15,700 nucleotides of DNA from CAZYAK01 sp964645935 (GTDB taxonomy: Bacteria; Patescibacteriota; Gracilibacteria; Peribacterales; Peribacteraceae), in NCBI GenBank assembly GCA_964645935.1, contig CAZYAK010000031.1, positions 1 through 15,700 on the forward strand, read 5' to 3'. Below, in pieces: positions 6,300-13,152 of this stretch. The translations under genes were made by a program, and so were the position numbers. The notes under the pieces were generated by a model. That model saw only the letters and a list, made by a program, of their open reading frames with translations, had not been told where the DNA came from and did not search any database. Numbering within the stretch: the first letter of the stretch is position 1; the number at the start of each line of letters is the position of its first letter.

Positions 6300-6521
6300 T
6301 CAGGCCGTCTTCCCCTTGTGCGCCGCCTGCATCTTGCGGAAGCGCTCGACGCGGCCACCACGGGCCTCCGTCTGCTGCTTGCCCGTGTAGATCGGGTGGC
6401 AGTTGCGGCAGGTTTCCACCGTCTGCTCCTCTACCGTCGAAGGGATGAGGTACACCATCTTGCAGGTGACGCAGGTGGTCTTGGCCTTGAGGTGGAGCGT
6501 GGGGTGGATACCGGTCTTCAT
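6300..6521 (-). CDS. rpmE: Ribosomal protein bL31, zinc-binding form
   Basis: 73 residues from the ATG at 6521. It begins MKTGIHPTLH, as bL31 does, and has both CxxC pairs, C17/C20 (TCVTC) and C38/C41 (CRNC), followed by the conserved HPIYTGKQ (42-49). This is the zinc-containing (C+) form of bL31, a protein at the central protuberance of the large ribosomal subunit that helps bridge the subunits. It has its own promoter: TACAAT 9 bases before the start with TTGCAA 16 bp further upstream. It is downstream of gyrA on the same strand but separated from it by a terminator. Confidence 0.95.
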   Translation of the reverse strand: MKTGIHPTLHLKAKTTCVTCKMVYLIPSTVEEQTVETCRNCHPIYTGKQQTEARGGRVERFRKMQAAHKGKTA

Positions 6522-6530
6522 AGCTGGGAG

Positions 6531-6558
6531 ATTGTAGAGGAGTTTTGACGTTTTGCAA
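6531..6558 (-). promoter_or_regulatory. rpmE promoter
   Basis: TTGCAA (6558-6553) and TACAAT (6536-6531) on the - strand with a 16-bp spacer. The -10 box ends 9 bases before the rpmE ATG, leaving a leader of only a few bases or none. Confidence 0.7.
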
Positions 6559-6626
6559 CTGCTTAGGAGTGCCCTGGCAAGTGCGCAGAGGGGGCCAAGG
6601 GGACTGACGGGATCGAGGTGTAGCTG

Positions 6627-6674
6627 CCAAAAACCCGAAGGGACCGAGCGGCGCGGATGCCTCGGTCCCTTCGG
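6627..6674 (-). terminator. gyrA Rho-independent terminator
   Basis: Read on the - strand, CCGAAGGGACCGAG (6674-6661) and CTCGGTCCCTTCGG (6648-6635) form a perfect 14-bp stem with a 12-base loop, followed by G-TTTTT (to 6628). It starts 23 bases after the gyrA stop codon. The upstream arm and bases before it also form a loose 9-base tandem (ACCGAAGCC, ACCGAAGGG, ACCGAGGCA). Confidence 0.85.
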
Positions 6675-6697
6675 TGGCTTCGGTCACGTTGAGCCCC

Positions 6698-9343
6698 TCA
6701 TTTTGCCTCTTCCGCCTCCTTGGCCTGCTTCTTGGCGGCACGGGCGGCCTTCTTCTCGATTTTCTCGATCTGCTCGGCCTCCTCTTCCAACGCCTCCACC
6801 TCGCCTTCGCGCTCTTCCATGGCGGCCTGGAGCACCGCCTCCTCGCTCTCCTTGTCGCGCATCACCACGCTCATGGTAGCCACCTTATCGCCGCCGTTGA
6901 GACGCATGACGATCACGCCCTGCGTTGCACGGCCGCGACTGGGGATCTCGTTGAGCTGCATACGGACCATCTGGCCCTGGCGGGAAACGCATAGTAGGTC
7001 GCCCTCCTGGCCCTGGAACAGGACATGCCCGCCAACAATGTCTCCAGTCTTGGCGGTGAGCTCTGCGGCCTTCACACCCGATCCACCACGGCCCTGCAGG
7101 CGGTACTCGGTGACGCGCGTCATCTTGCCGAGACCGTTCTCCATCACCACGAGGAGCTGCGAGTTGCCCGGGTCTGGGATTGCGGCGGCCTCCACCATCT
7201 CGTCTCCCTCGTGCAGGTCGATACCGCGGACTCCGGCAGCCGCGCGTCCCATGTCGCGAACGTCGGTCTCGGGGAAGCGGATGGACTTGCCCTTGCGGGA
7301 AAGCAGGAAGATCTCGTCCTTGCCTGTGGTCGCCACCACCCACTTAAGCTCGTCCCCTTCCGGCAGCTTCTGGGCGATGAGGCCGGAGCGGCGGATGTTG
7401 TCGAACTCGGTGACGGCGGTGCGCTTCACAGTGCCCTGCTTGGTCGCCATGAAGAGGTGCTTCTTGTCGGACAGGTCGGACTTGAGCATGGCCGTGATGC
7501 GCTCGCCCGGCTGCAGCTGCAGCAGGTTGACGATGGCCTGGCCCTTGGCGACGCGTCCGGCCTGCGGCAGTTCGTACGTGGGGAAGCGGAACACGCGGCC
7601 GGTATTGGTGAAGTAGAGCACGTCGTCGTGGTTCATGACGTGCAGGAGGCTCATCACCTCGTCGTCCTCTTTGGTGGTCATGCTCTTCACGCCCTTACCG
7701 CCGCGGTGCTGCATGCGGAATTGCATGGGGCTCAGGCGCTTCACGTAGCCGGCGCGCGTGAGCGTGACGATCATCGGCGCGTTAGGGATCGTGTCCTTAG
7801 CCGAGAACTCGCCCACCTCGTTGGGCACCACAGCCGTGCGGCGCGCGTCGCCGTAGGACTTCTTGATGTCGCCCAGCTCCGTGCCGATGATGCCATCGAT
7901 GCGCTTGGGGTTCTTGAGGATGGCCTCGCACTCCGCGATGAAGGCGAGCCTCTCTTTCAGCTCGTCCTCGATCTTCTTGCGCTCCAGTCCAGCCAGGGTC
8001 TGCAGGCGCATCTGGAGGATGGCGTCGGCCTGGATCTCGGAGAGCTTGAACTTCTTCACGAGGTTGACCTTGGCGATCTCCTTGGTATCGGATTTGCGGA
8101 TGGTATCGATCACGGCGTCGATGTCATCGAGCGCGATCTTCAGGCCCTCCAGGATGTGGGCGCGCTCCTTGGCACGGTCGCGCTCGTACGTCACGCGGCG
8201 GCGGATGACCACGCGGCGGTGGTCGATGAAGATCTGCAGGAGCTCCTGCAGGTTCATCAGGCGCGGCTGGATGCCGTCGGCCAGGGCGATCATGTTGTAG
8301 CCAAAGCTGCTCTGGAGCTCGGTGTGCTTGAAGAGGAGGTTTAGCACCTTCTGCGGGTACGCATCCTTCTTGAGCTCGATGATGATGCGGATGCCGTCGC
8401 GGTCGGATTCGTCGCGGATATCGCTGATGCCCTGGATGATCTTGTCCGTCACGAGCTGCGCCATGCGCTCGATCATGGAGGACTTGTTTACCTGGTACGG
8501 GATCTCGGAGATGCGGATGTGGTAGCGGCCTTCTTTCATCTCCTCGATCTCCGCCTTGCCGCGAATAGACACCGTGCCGCGCCCCGTGAGGTACGCCTGC
8601 TTGATGGTCTCCTTGTTATAGACGATACCGCCCGTGGGGAAGTCTGGACCCTGCACGAACTTGAGCAGATCCTCGACAGAGGCTTCGGGGTTGTCCAGCA
8701 GGTGGAGCGTGGCGTCTAGCACCTCGCCGAGGTTATGAGGCGGGATATTGGTAGCCATGCCCACTGCGATGCCAACGGTACCGTTGAGCAGCAGGTTCGG
8801 GATCTTGGCCGGGAGCACGGAGGGCTCGCGGCGGGAGGAGTCGTAGTTGGGAACGTAATCGACGGTGTCTTTGTCCAGGTCCGCCAAGAGCTCCATGGCG
8901 ATCTTCTGGAGCTTGCACTCGGTGTAGCGATAGGCGGCGGCGGAGTCGCCATCAATGGAACCGAAGTTGCCCTGCCCATCGATGAGCGGGTAGCGCATCG
9001 CGAAATTCTGTACGAGGCGCACCAACGCGTCGTACACGGACGAGTCGCCGTGCGGGTGGTACTTCTTGAGCACCTCACCCACCACACCGGCGCACTTGCT
9101 GTATCGGTGGGACGGCGAGAGCCCTTCCTCCTGCATCGCCACGAGAATGCGGCGGTGTACGGGCTTGAGACCGTCACGCGCGTCCGGCAGGGCGCGGGAC
9201 ACGATCACGGACATCGCGTAATTGAGGTAGCTCTCCTCCATCTCCGTCACGATCGGGCGCGGCTGGATGCGGCCAAGCGTGGACAGGCCCTCACCCAGGG
9301 GGGGCTGTGCAGAAGGGTCTTTGGGCGTCTTGTCCTCAGGCAT
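6698..9343 (-). CDS. gyrA: DNA gyrase subunit A
   Basis: 881 residues from the ATG at 9343; the family homology begins near IQPRPIVTEMEESYLNYAMSVIVSRALPDARDGLKPVHRR (26-65). With GyrB it introduces negative supercoils. The catalytic tyrosine is Y140 in AAAYRYTE. The quinolone-resistance region reads HPHGDSSVYDALVR, with S101 and D105 corresponding to E. coli Ser83 and Asp87, so the sensitive-type residues are present. The C-terminal beta-pinwheel begins with a GyrA box, QHRGGKG (545-551), one residue off the canonical QRRGGKG, which identifies gyrase rather than ParC. The last 50 residues are a Glu/Lys/Ala-rich helical tail. gyrB is not adjacent. A TATCAT box lies 25 bases before the start; the leader is pyrimidine-rich with no Shine-Dalgarno site. 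Confidence 0.97.
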   Translation of the reverse strand: MPEDKTPKDPSAQPPLGEGLSTLGRIQPRPIVTEMEESYLNYAMSVIVSRALPDARDGLKPVHRRILVAMQEEGLSPSHRYSKCAGVVGEVLKKYHPHGDSSVYDALVRLVQNFAMRYPLIDGQGNFGSIDGDSAAAYRYTECKLQKIAMELLADLDKDTVDYVPNYDSSRREPSVLPAKIPNLLLNGTVGIAVGMATNIPPHNLGEVLDATLHLLDNPEASVEDLLKFVQGPDFPTGGIVYNKETIKQAYLTGRGTVSIRGKAEIEEMKEGRYHIRISEIPYQVNKSSMIERMAQLVTDKIIQGISDIRDESDRDGIRIIIELKKDAYPQKVLNLLFKHTELQSSFGYNMIALADGIQPRLMNLQELLQIFIDHRRVVIRRRVTYERDRAKERAHILEGLKIALDDIDAVIDTIRKSDTKEIAKVNLVKKFKLSEIQADAILQMRLQTLAGLERKKIEDELKERLAFIAECEAILKNPKRIDGIIGTELGDIKKSYGDARRTAVVPNEVGEFSAKDTIPNAPMIVTLTRAGYVKRLSPMQFRMQHRGGKGVKSMTTKEDDEVMSLLHVMNHDDVLYFTNTGRVFRFPTYELPQAGRVAKGQAIVNLLQLQPGERITAMLKSDLSDKKHLFMATKQGTVKRTAVTEFDNIRRSGLIAQKLPEGDELKWVVATTGKDEIFLLSRKGKSIRFPETDVRDMGRAAAGVRGIDLHEGDEMVEAAAIPDPGNSQLLVVMENGLGKMTRVTEYRLQGRGGSGVKAAELTAKTGDIVGGHVLFQGQEGDLLCVSRQGQMVRMQLNEIPSRGRATQGVIVMRLNGGDKVATMSVVMRDKESEEAVLQAAMEEREGEVEALEEEAEQIEKIEKKAARAAKKQAKEAEEAK

Positions 9344-9368
9344 CGGCAAAAGGTGGAAGGCGGCAAGG

Positions 9369-9374
9369 ATGATA
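9369..9374 (-). promoter_or_regulatory. -10 box of gyrA
   Basis: TATCAT on the - strand in the context GCGCTATCAT, sharing GCTAT with the hrcA and M23 boxes. It lies 25 bases before the gyrA ATG. Just upstream, TTCCCG-AAG-CGGGAA (9382-9396) is a 6-bp inverted repeat within the promoter region and could be an operator. Confidence 0.5.
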
Positions 9375-9424
9375 GCGCAGTTTCCCGAAGCGGGAAGTCC
9401 CGTCCCCCGCGAATCCCCCGCTCC

Positions 9425-9441
9425 GAACACATCATGTGCTC
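9425..9441. repeat. Palindrome between divergent gyrA and rsmI
   Basis: CACAT-C-ATGTG (9428-9438) is perfect and the symmetry extends to 9425-9441 with one mismatch. It lies in the 224-base divergent gap, upstream of the gyrA -10 region, where a regulator could bind. Confidence 0.35.
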
Positions 9442-9555
9442 AGGAAAAAGGCTATGGCAAAAGTTTCTTGATGCGCTGGCAAGGCGCCGGAGCGGTCGCC
9501 GGCGAAGCCGGAGCCTGCATCCCCCGGCATCATGGCCGCACGGCACGCACGCGGG

Positions 9556-9561
9556 TAGGCT
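9556..9561 (+). promoter_or_regulatory. -10 box of rsmI (leaderless)
   Basis: TAGGCT is followed by six bases and the GTG start at 9568. The box is a weak match to TATAAT but sits at the same distance as at the other leaderless starts. No -35 is evident. Confidence 0.4.
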
Positions 9562-9567
9562 CCATCT

Positions 9568-10242
9568 GTGCTTTCCGTCGTGGCCACCCCCATCGGCAAC
9601 TTGGGCGACATCACGCTGCGCGCCATCGAGACACTTAAAGGGTGCGATGCCATCGTCTGCGAAGACACGCGTGTAACGGGCAACCTGCTCAAGCAGCTGG
9701 GGATCGAGAAGAAGGAACTCATCTCCTTCCATGGCCACACCAATGCCGACAAAGCGACGTGGGTAACGGAGCGCCTGAAGAAGGGCGAGCACCTCTGCCT
9801 GGTGTCCGACGCCGGCACACCCGGCATCAGCGATCCGGGCTTTGTGGTGGTCAACGCCGCGCGCGAGGCAGGTGTACCCATCTGTGCGATCCCGGGGCCC
9901 TCCGCATTCCTCGCCGCGCTCTCGGGCAGCGGACTTCCTATCCACGAGTTCGTGTACCTCGGATTCCTGCCGCTCAAGAAAGGAAGGCAGACCCTGCTGC
10001 GATCACTCCCCTCCGAAGAGCGCACCATCGTGTTCTACGAATCGGTGCACCGCATTGAGCGCACGCTCGCAGACCTCGCAGAGGCGCTCGCATCGCAGCC
10101 GGAGCGTCCGGTGGTGATCGGCCGTGAGCTCACGAAGCTGCACGAGGAGTTCGTGCGCGGCACGGTGGCCACGCTCCCCGAGATCGCCAAGACCCTCATG
10201 CAGAAGGGCGAGTTCGTGGTGGTGATCGGCGCGGCGTACTGA
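9568..10242 (+). CDS. rsmI: 16S rRNA (cytidine(1402)-2'-O)-methyltransferase RsmI
   Basis: 224 residues from a GTG at 9568; homology begins at once with VVATPIGNLGDITLRA, so no earlier start is needed. RsmI uses S-adenosylmethionine to 2'-O-methylate C1402 in the decoding centre of 16S rRNA. It is a tetrapyrrole-methylase fold protein; visible signatures are VATPIGNLGDIT (5-16), CEDTR (31-35), SDAGTPGISDPG (80-91), PGPSA (109-113), FYESVHR (156-162) and GRELTKLHEE (185-194). Well-studied homologues are near 280 residues; this one ends soon after the methylase core and lacks their C-terminal extension. It is divergent from gyrA, and the small gene at 10270 follows 27 bases later with its own promoter. 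Confidence 0.95.
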   Translation: MLSVVATPIGNLGDITLRAIETLKGCDAIVCEDTRVTGNLLKQLGIEKKELISFHGHTNADKATWVTERLKKGEHLCLVSDAGTPGISDPGFVVVNAAREAGVPICAIPGPSAFLAALSGSGLPIHEFVYLGFLPLKKGRQTLLRSLPSEERTIVFYESVHRIERTLADLAEALASQPERPVVIGRELTKLHEEFVRGTVATLPEIAKTLMQKGEFVVVIGAAY

Positions 10243-10254
10243 GACAAGGAATTG

Positions 10255-10263
10255 TGGTATACT
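10255..10263 (+). promoter_or_regulatory. Extended -10 promoter of the gene at 10270 (leaderless)
   Basis: TGG-TATACT, an extended -10 (TGn plus TATACT at 10258-10263), followed by six bases and ATG at 10270. Transcription should start at or next to the start codon. It lies in the 27-base gap after rsmI. Confidence 0.65.
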
Positions 10264-10269
10264 ATCACG

Positions 10270-10641
10270 ATGGCTGCCCTCGACCGCTACACCGAGTACC
10301 TCCTGGACGGCGCGCCGCTCCCCCGCGGCCCGCGCCTGGTGCCGGGCATCCTCATCCCCTCCCTCCCCGAGGACACGGGGCCTCTTTCCGTGCGCGTCTC
10401 CATCCAGCGCGTGCTGGACAACCGCGAGGGTGAGCTGAGGTCGCCAGACATTGAGACCATCACCCGCGTGCTGCGCGAGCGCGCGGAGGACCTGCTGGCG
10501 ATGCTCAAGGAGCCCGAGCACGCCGTGGGCCTGGTGGAGCTGATGCTCGAGGTGCGCGACGCCCACGGACGCCTGACGGGACAGGACCTGCGCGACGCGG
10601 AGCTCGCGCACATCATGGAGCACATGCGCACGGCGATGTGA
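10270..10641 (+). CDS. Hypothetical protein
   Basis: 123 residues from the ATG at 10270, chosen because a good extended -10 box ends six bases upstream; an in-frame TTG at 10252 lies before that box. I do not recognise the family. The N-terminal 40 residues are rich in Pro, Gly and Leu (APLPRGPRLVPGILIPSLPED); the rest looks helical and charged, ending DLRDAELAHIMEHMRTAM. No signal peptide, membrane segment or cysteine is visible. Codon use matches its neighbours. Only seven bases separate its stop from the oppositely oriented membrane-protein gene. Confidence 0.65.
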   Translation: MAALDRYTEYLLDGAPLPRGPRLVPGILIPSLPEDTGPLSVRVSIQRVLDNREGELRSPDIETITRVLRERAEDLLAMLKEPEHAVGLVELMLEVRDAHGRLTGQDLRDAELAHIMEHMRTAM

Positions 10642-10648
10642 CCGCGTC

Positions 10649-10984
10649 TTACCTGTCGAATCCGTGCTCCCGCATGCAGGTGCGGAAGAAGAACTCGTAG
10701 TCGGGCTGCAGGTAGAGGTCCGCGTCCGCGAGACGCAAATATTCCCCGCGCAGGGCTGGGTCACCCATCGCGCCCGCCTTGGCTTTGAGGAGGTTGCGCG
10801 CCGAGGCCGAGGCGTCGTCGTTGCAGAGACCCACGAAGAACGTGGGACGCAGCGAGTACCAGGTAAAGGCGAAAGCTGCGACGACAAGGAAGAACGTGAC
10901 CGTGGCGTACGTGAACGTGGTCGGGAACGCAGGGCGGGAGGTGGGCATGACCTCAAGGGTAGCGCTGTTCCCGCGCTCCGTCAC
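10649..10984 (-). CDS. Small single-pass membrane protein
   Basis: 111 residues if translation starts at the GTG at 10984, which overlaps the M23 peptidase stop (GTGA) and suggests coupling. An ATG at 10948 (MPTSRPAFPTTF) is an equally sensible start, giving 99 residues. One strong membrane segment, TYATVTFFLVVAAFAFTWYSL (residues 25-45 of the long form), is followed by a hydrophilic domain of about 65 residues with two cysteines (GLCNDD and RTCMRE) that would probably face outside the cell. The family is not recognised. Its position behind a secreted peptidoglycan peptidase suggests a cell-envelope role, an inference from context only. Confidence 0.6.
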   Translation of the reverse strand: MTERGNSATLEVMPTSRPAFPTTFTYATVTFFLVVAAFAFTWYSLRPTFFVGLCNDDASASARNLLKAKAGAMGDPALRGEYLRLADADLYLQPDYEFFFRTCMREHGFDR

Positions 10985-12279
10985 GGCAGCAGGGATTGCG
11001 GATTCTTGTGAACGCCGTTCTGGAGCACTTCAAAGTGGAGGTGCGGACCGGTCGTCATGGGACCTGCGCCGTGCGTGCCGGGGCGCCCGCCAGACTTGCC
11101 GATCACTTCCCCGCGGCGCACATCGTCGCCAGTGGCGACGGAGAACGATGAGAGGTGACCATAGAGCGTAGCGTACCCGTCGCGGTGCCCGACGAGGATG
11201 TATGAGAAGCCCCTGAGGCCGCCGTCGCGCGCCAGGAACACCACGCCATCGGCGGCCGACACCACATCCGTGCCCTGCGGCACGGCGATGTCCAAGCCTT
11301 TGTGCGGAACACCGAAAGACCGGCGGTACGCGTCGTTCAGGAAACCCGCGGTCACAATGCCCGTCACCGGCCATGCGAAGGATGCGGGGCCGAGCTCGGC
11401 GGGTTCGGCGTAGCGGTCGGGTCGCGCCTCGCGCAGGCCCATCTGAATGAGCTCGCGTTCGGCGCGGATGCGCACGCGCGTGTTGATGCGCGAGAGCTCG
11501 CCCTGCATGCGGAGCACCTCCGCCTGCACGAGGGCGGTCTCGCGCTGGATATCCTCCAGCCGTTCGCGACTCAGGGCGAGTCCGCGTTCGGCGCGGTCGC
11601 GGTCGTCCACCGCTTGGGCATACGCCGTAAGCACCTGCTCGCGGCGCGCCTGGAGGGCGGTCACTTGGGCGCTGAGTGCCCCCGCCGCATCCTGGAGCGC
11701 GCGCCGCCCGAGGGCGGACGCCTCTCGTGACTGCTGCACGGCCACGATGATCTGGCGCTGCGCGCGCGAGATGGCCTCAGCGCGCAACTGCGCCTCCACA
11801 CTATCTCCCAGCGATTCGCCCGTGAGGCGGCGTGCGAGTGTGCGCGACGTCCCTCGTGCGTCCTCGTCCACGAGGCCACGGGCGTACGCCTGACGCACAA
11901 AGAGCGCGAGCCGCGCGCGTTCCTCACGCTCGGCCGCGGCTCCTCGCTCCTCCACGACGATGAGCTGGTCGGCGCGGTTGGCGGTGTTGCGCTGCTCGGA
12001 AAGCAAGGCGGAGATCTTGCTCCGCAGCTCCGTCTTCTCGACCTCGAGCGCGCGCACACGACGGTCAGCGGAAGCCAGCGCATCGCGCTGGTCTTGCTCA
12101 CGCTGCACCAAACTCGCGGACTCACGGTAACCATCGCGCGCGTCCTCCAACGCCACAGACATACGCGTCTCCGTGGCCTCGCGGTCGGCCGCGAGTAGCG
12201 CAGCGCCAAGGGTGGCGCCCATCGGGAGCAATCCCGTCACCAGCGCGGCGATGAGGAGCAGGCGTTTGTGTGTGTGCAT
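10981..12279 (-). CDS. Secreted coiled-coil M23 (LytM/EnvC-type) metallopeptidase
   Basis: 432 residues from the ATG at 12279. Residues 1-31 are a signal peptide or N-terminal anchor (KR, then LLLIAALVTGLLPMGATLGAALLAA). Residues 33-290 are a long, Arg/Glu/Ala/Gln-rich coiled coil. The C-terminal domain (about 300-432) is peptidase family M23: zinc ligands H326 and D330 (HKGLD), catalytic-side H375 (YGHL) and H413-L-H415 (GPHLHFEV) are all present, so it should be active. The layout matches EnvC and other coiled-coil M23 proteins that cut peptidoglycan cross-bridges or activate amidases during cell separation; which of these applies cannot be told. It has a TATACT box 8 bases before the start and overlaps the following membrane-protein gene by four bases. 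Confidence 0.9.
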   Translation of the reverse strand: MHTHKRLLLIAALVTGLLPMGATLGAALLAADREATETRMSVALEDARDGYRESASLVQREQDQRDALASADRRVRALEVEKTELRSKISALLSEQRNTANRADQLIVVEERGAAAEREERARLALFVRQAYARGLVDEDARGTSRTLARRLTGESLGDSVEAQLRAEAISRAQRQIIVAVQQSREASALGRRALQDAAGALSAQVTALQARREQVLTAYAQAVDDRDRAERGLALSRERLEDIQRETALVQAEVLRMQGELSRINTRVRIRAERELIQMGLREARPDRYAEPAELGPASFAWPVTGIVTAGFLNDAYRRSFGVPHKGLDIAVPQGTDVVSAADGVVFLARDGGLRGFSYILVGHRDGYATLYGHLSSFSVATGDDVRRGEVIGKSGGRPGTHGAGPMTTGPHLHFEVLQNGVHKNPQSLLP

Positions 12280-12287
12280 TTCCTCTC

Positions 12288-12293
12288 AGTATA
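12288..12293 (-). promoter_or_regulatory. -10 box of the M23 peptidase gene (leaderless)
   Basis: TATACT on the - strand, in the context CCGCTATACT, ends 8 bases before the ATG at 12279. CTCCC-CGC-GGGAG (12305-12317) lies where the spacer and -35 would be. In the same divergent gap to ruvA, GCAGCC-CC-GGCTGC (12350-12363) is another short palindrome. Confidence 0.6.
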
Positions 12294-12444
12294 GCGGAAA
12301 ACCGCTCCCCGCGGGAGGCTGGCAAACCATCAGGAAGACGGGTTGGCAAGCAGCCCCGGCTGCACCGCAGAACAGGGGTTCCGGCCACGTACAAAGCAAC
12401 ACATCCCGCAACCCGCTTCCGAGCTCTGGACCTCTCCCCTTTCC

Positions 12445-12453
12445 TGCTATGCT
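12445..12453 (+). promoter_or_regulatory. Extended -10 promoter of ruvA (leaderless)
   Basis: TGC-TATGCT, an extended -10 with the box at 12448-12453, followed by eight bases and the ruvA ATG at 12462. No Shine-Dalgarno site is present. Confidence 0.55.
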
Positions 12454-12461
12454 TCCGGCCG

Positions 12462-13040
12462 ATGATCGCCCACCTGCGAGGCACCGTGCACAGGCTGGAC
12501 CCGGGCGAGGCGACGGTGGACGTAGCCGGCGTCGGCTATCGCGTCAGCCTCCCCATCGACGCGTGGGATTCCCTGGAAGAGGGGCAGCAGCGCATGCTCT
12601 GGATCTCCACGTACGTCCGCGAGGACCGGCTGGATCTCTTCGGGTTCCCCGACCGCGTCGGCCGCACGCTCTTCGAAGAGTTCCTCAAACTCCCGGGCGT
12701 CGGCCCCAAGATGGCGCTGGAGCTCTGCGCTGTACCACGAACACTCCTGGCCCAGGCGGTGCGGGAGGAGGACCCAACCCTCCTGCAGAACATCAAGGGC
12801 GTGGGCAAGAAGACTGCGGAAAAATTGCTGCTCGAGCTCAAGTCCCTCGCCGAGAAGCGGCCCGAGATCCTGGAGGCCGCGCCGGGCGCGGCGCGGCGCG
12901 GCGAGTTCGACCAGGACGCTATCTCCGCGCTCACCGCGCTCGGCTACGACGCGCAGACCGTCATCCGCACACTCAAGGAGCTGCCGAGTGAGCTGGCCTC
13001 GACGGAGGACCGGGTCGCGGCGGCGCTGAGAGCTCTGTAA
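12462..13040 (+). CDS. ruvA: Holliday junction DNA helicase subunit RuvA
   Basis: 192 residues from the ATG at 12462, where the family's MIAHLRGTV begins; the frame upstream is the divergent promoter region. RuvA tetramers bind Holliday junctions and recruit the RuvB motor for branch migration. Domain I (1-62) is the OB fold (VDVAGVGYRVSLP). Domain II has two helix-hairpin-helix motifs, LPGVGPKMALEL (77-88) and IKGVGKKTAEKL (111-122). Domain III (about 150-192, DAISALTALGYDAQTVIRTLKEL) is the RuvB-binding part, joined by an Ala/Arg-rich linker. The length is close to the usual 190-205. ruvB and ruvC are not adjacent. Confidence 0.95.
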   Translation: MIAHLRGTVHRLDPGEATVDVAGVGYRVSLPIDAWDSLEEGQQRMLWISTYVREDRLDLFGFPDRVGRTLFEEFLKLPGVGPKMALELCAVPRTLLAQAVREEDPTLLQNIKGVGKKTAEKLLLELKSLAEKRPEILEAAPGAARRGEFDQDAISALTALGYDAQTVIRTLKELPSELASTEDRVAAALRAL

Positions 13041-13134
13041 GTGGACGAGCGTGCGAGCGGGCCTGTTGACGACCCTGCCCGCCCCAACACAACCCTCGGC
13101 GTCACACGCTCGCACACTCGTCACTCGTCCACTT
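13039..13134. repeat. Long inverted repeat between ruvA and pgi
   Basis: AAGTGGACGAG (13039-13049) matches CTCGTCCACTT (13124-13134), and GTGCGAGCG (13051-13059) matches CGCTCGCAC (13107-13115): 20 paired bases in two blocks. The right arm carries eight extra bases because ACTCGTC is duplicated in tandem (13116-13129). An alternative inner pairing is GCGGGC (13057-13062) with GCCCGC (13077-13082). The left arm includes the ruvA stop codon. With a loop of nearly 50 bases and no T-run it is not a typical terminator. Confidence 0.6.
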
Positions 13135-13152
13135 CCCACCCGTCACCCGCCC

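Noticed and set aside
6549..6575. GAGTGCCCT near the rpmE promoter as a second CIRCE half-site
   Set aside because: The partner arm nine bases away (CGTTTTGCA) does not match the consensus.
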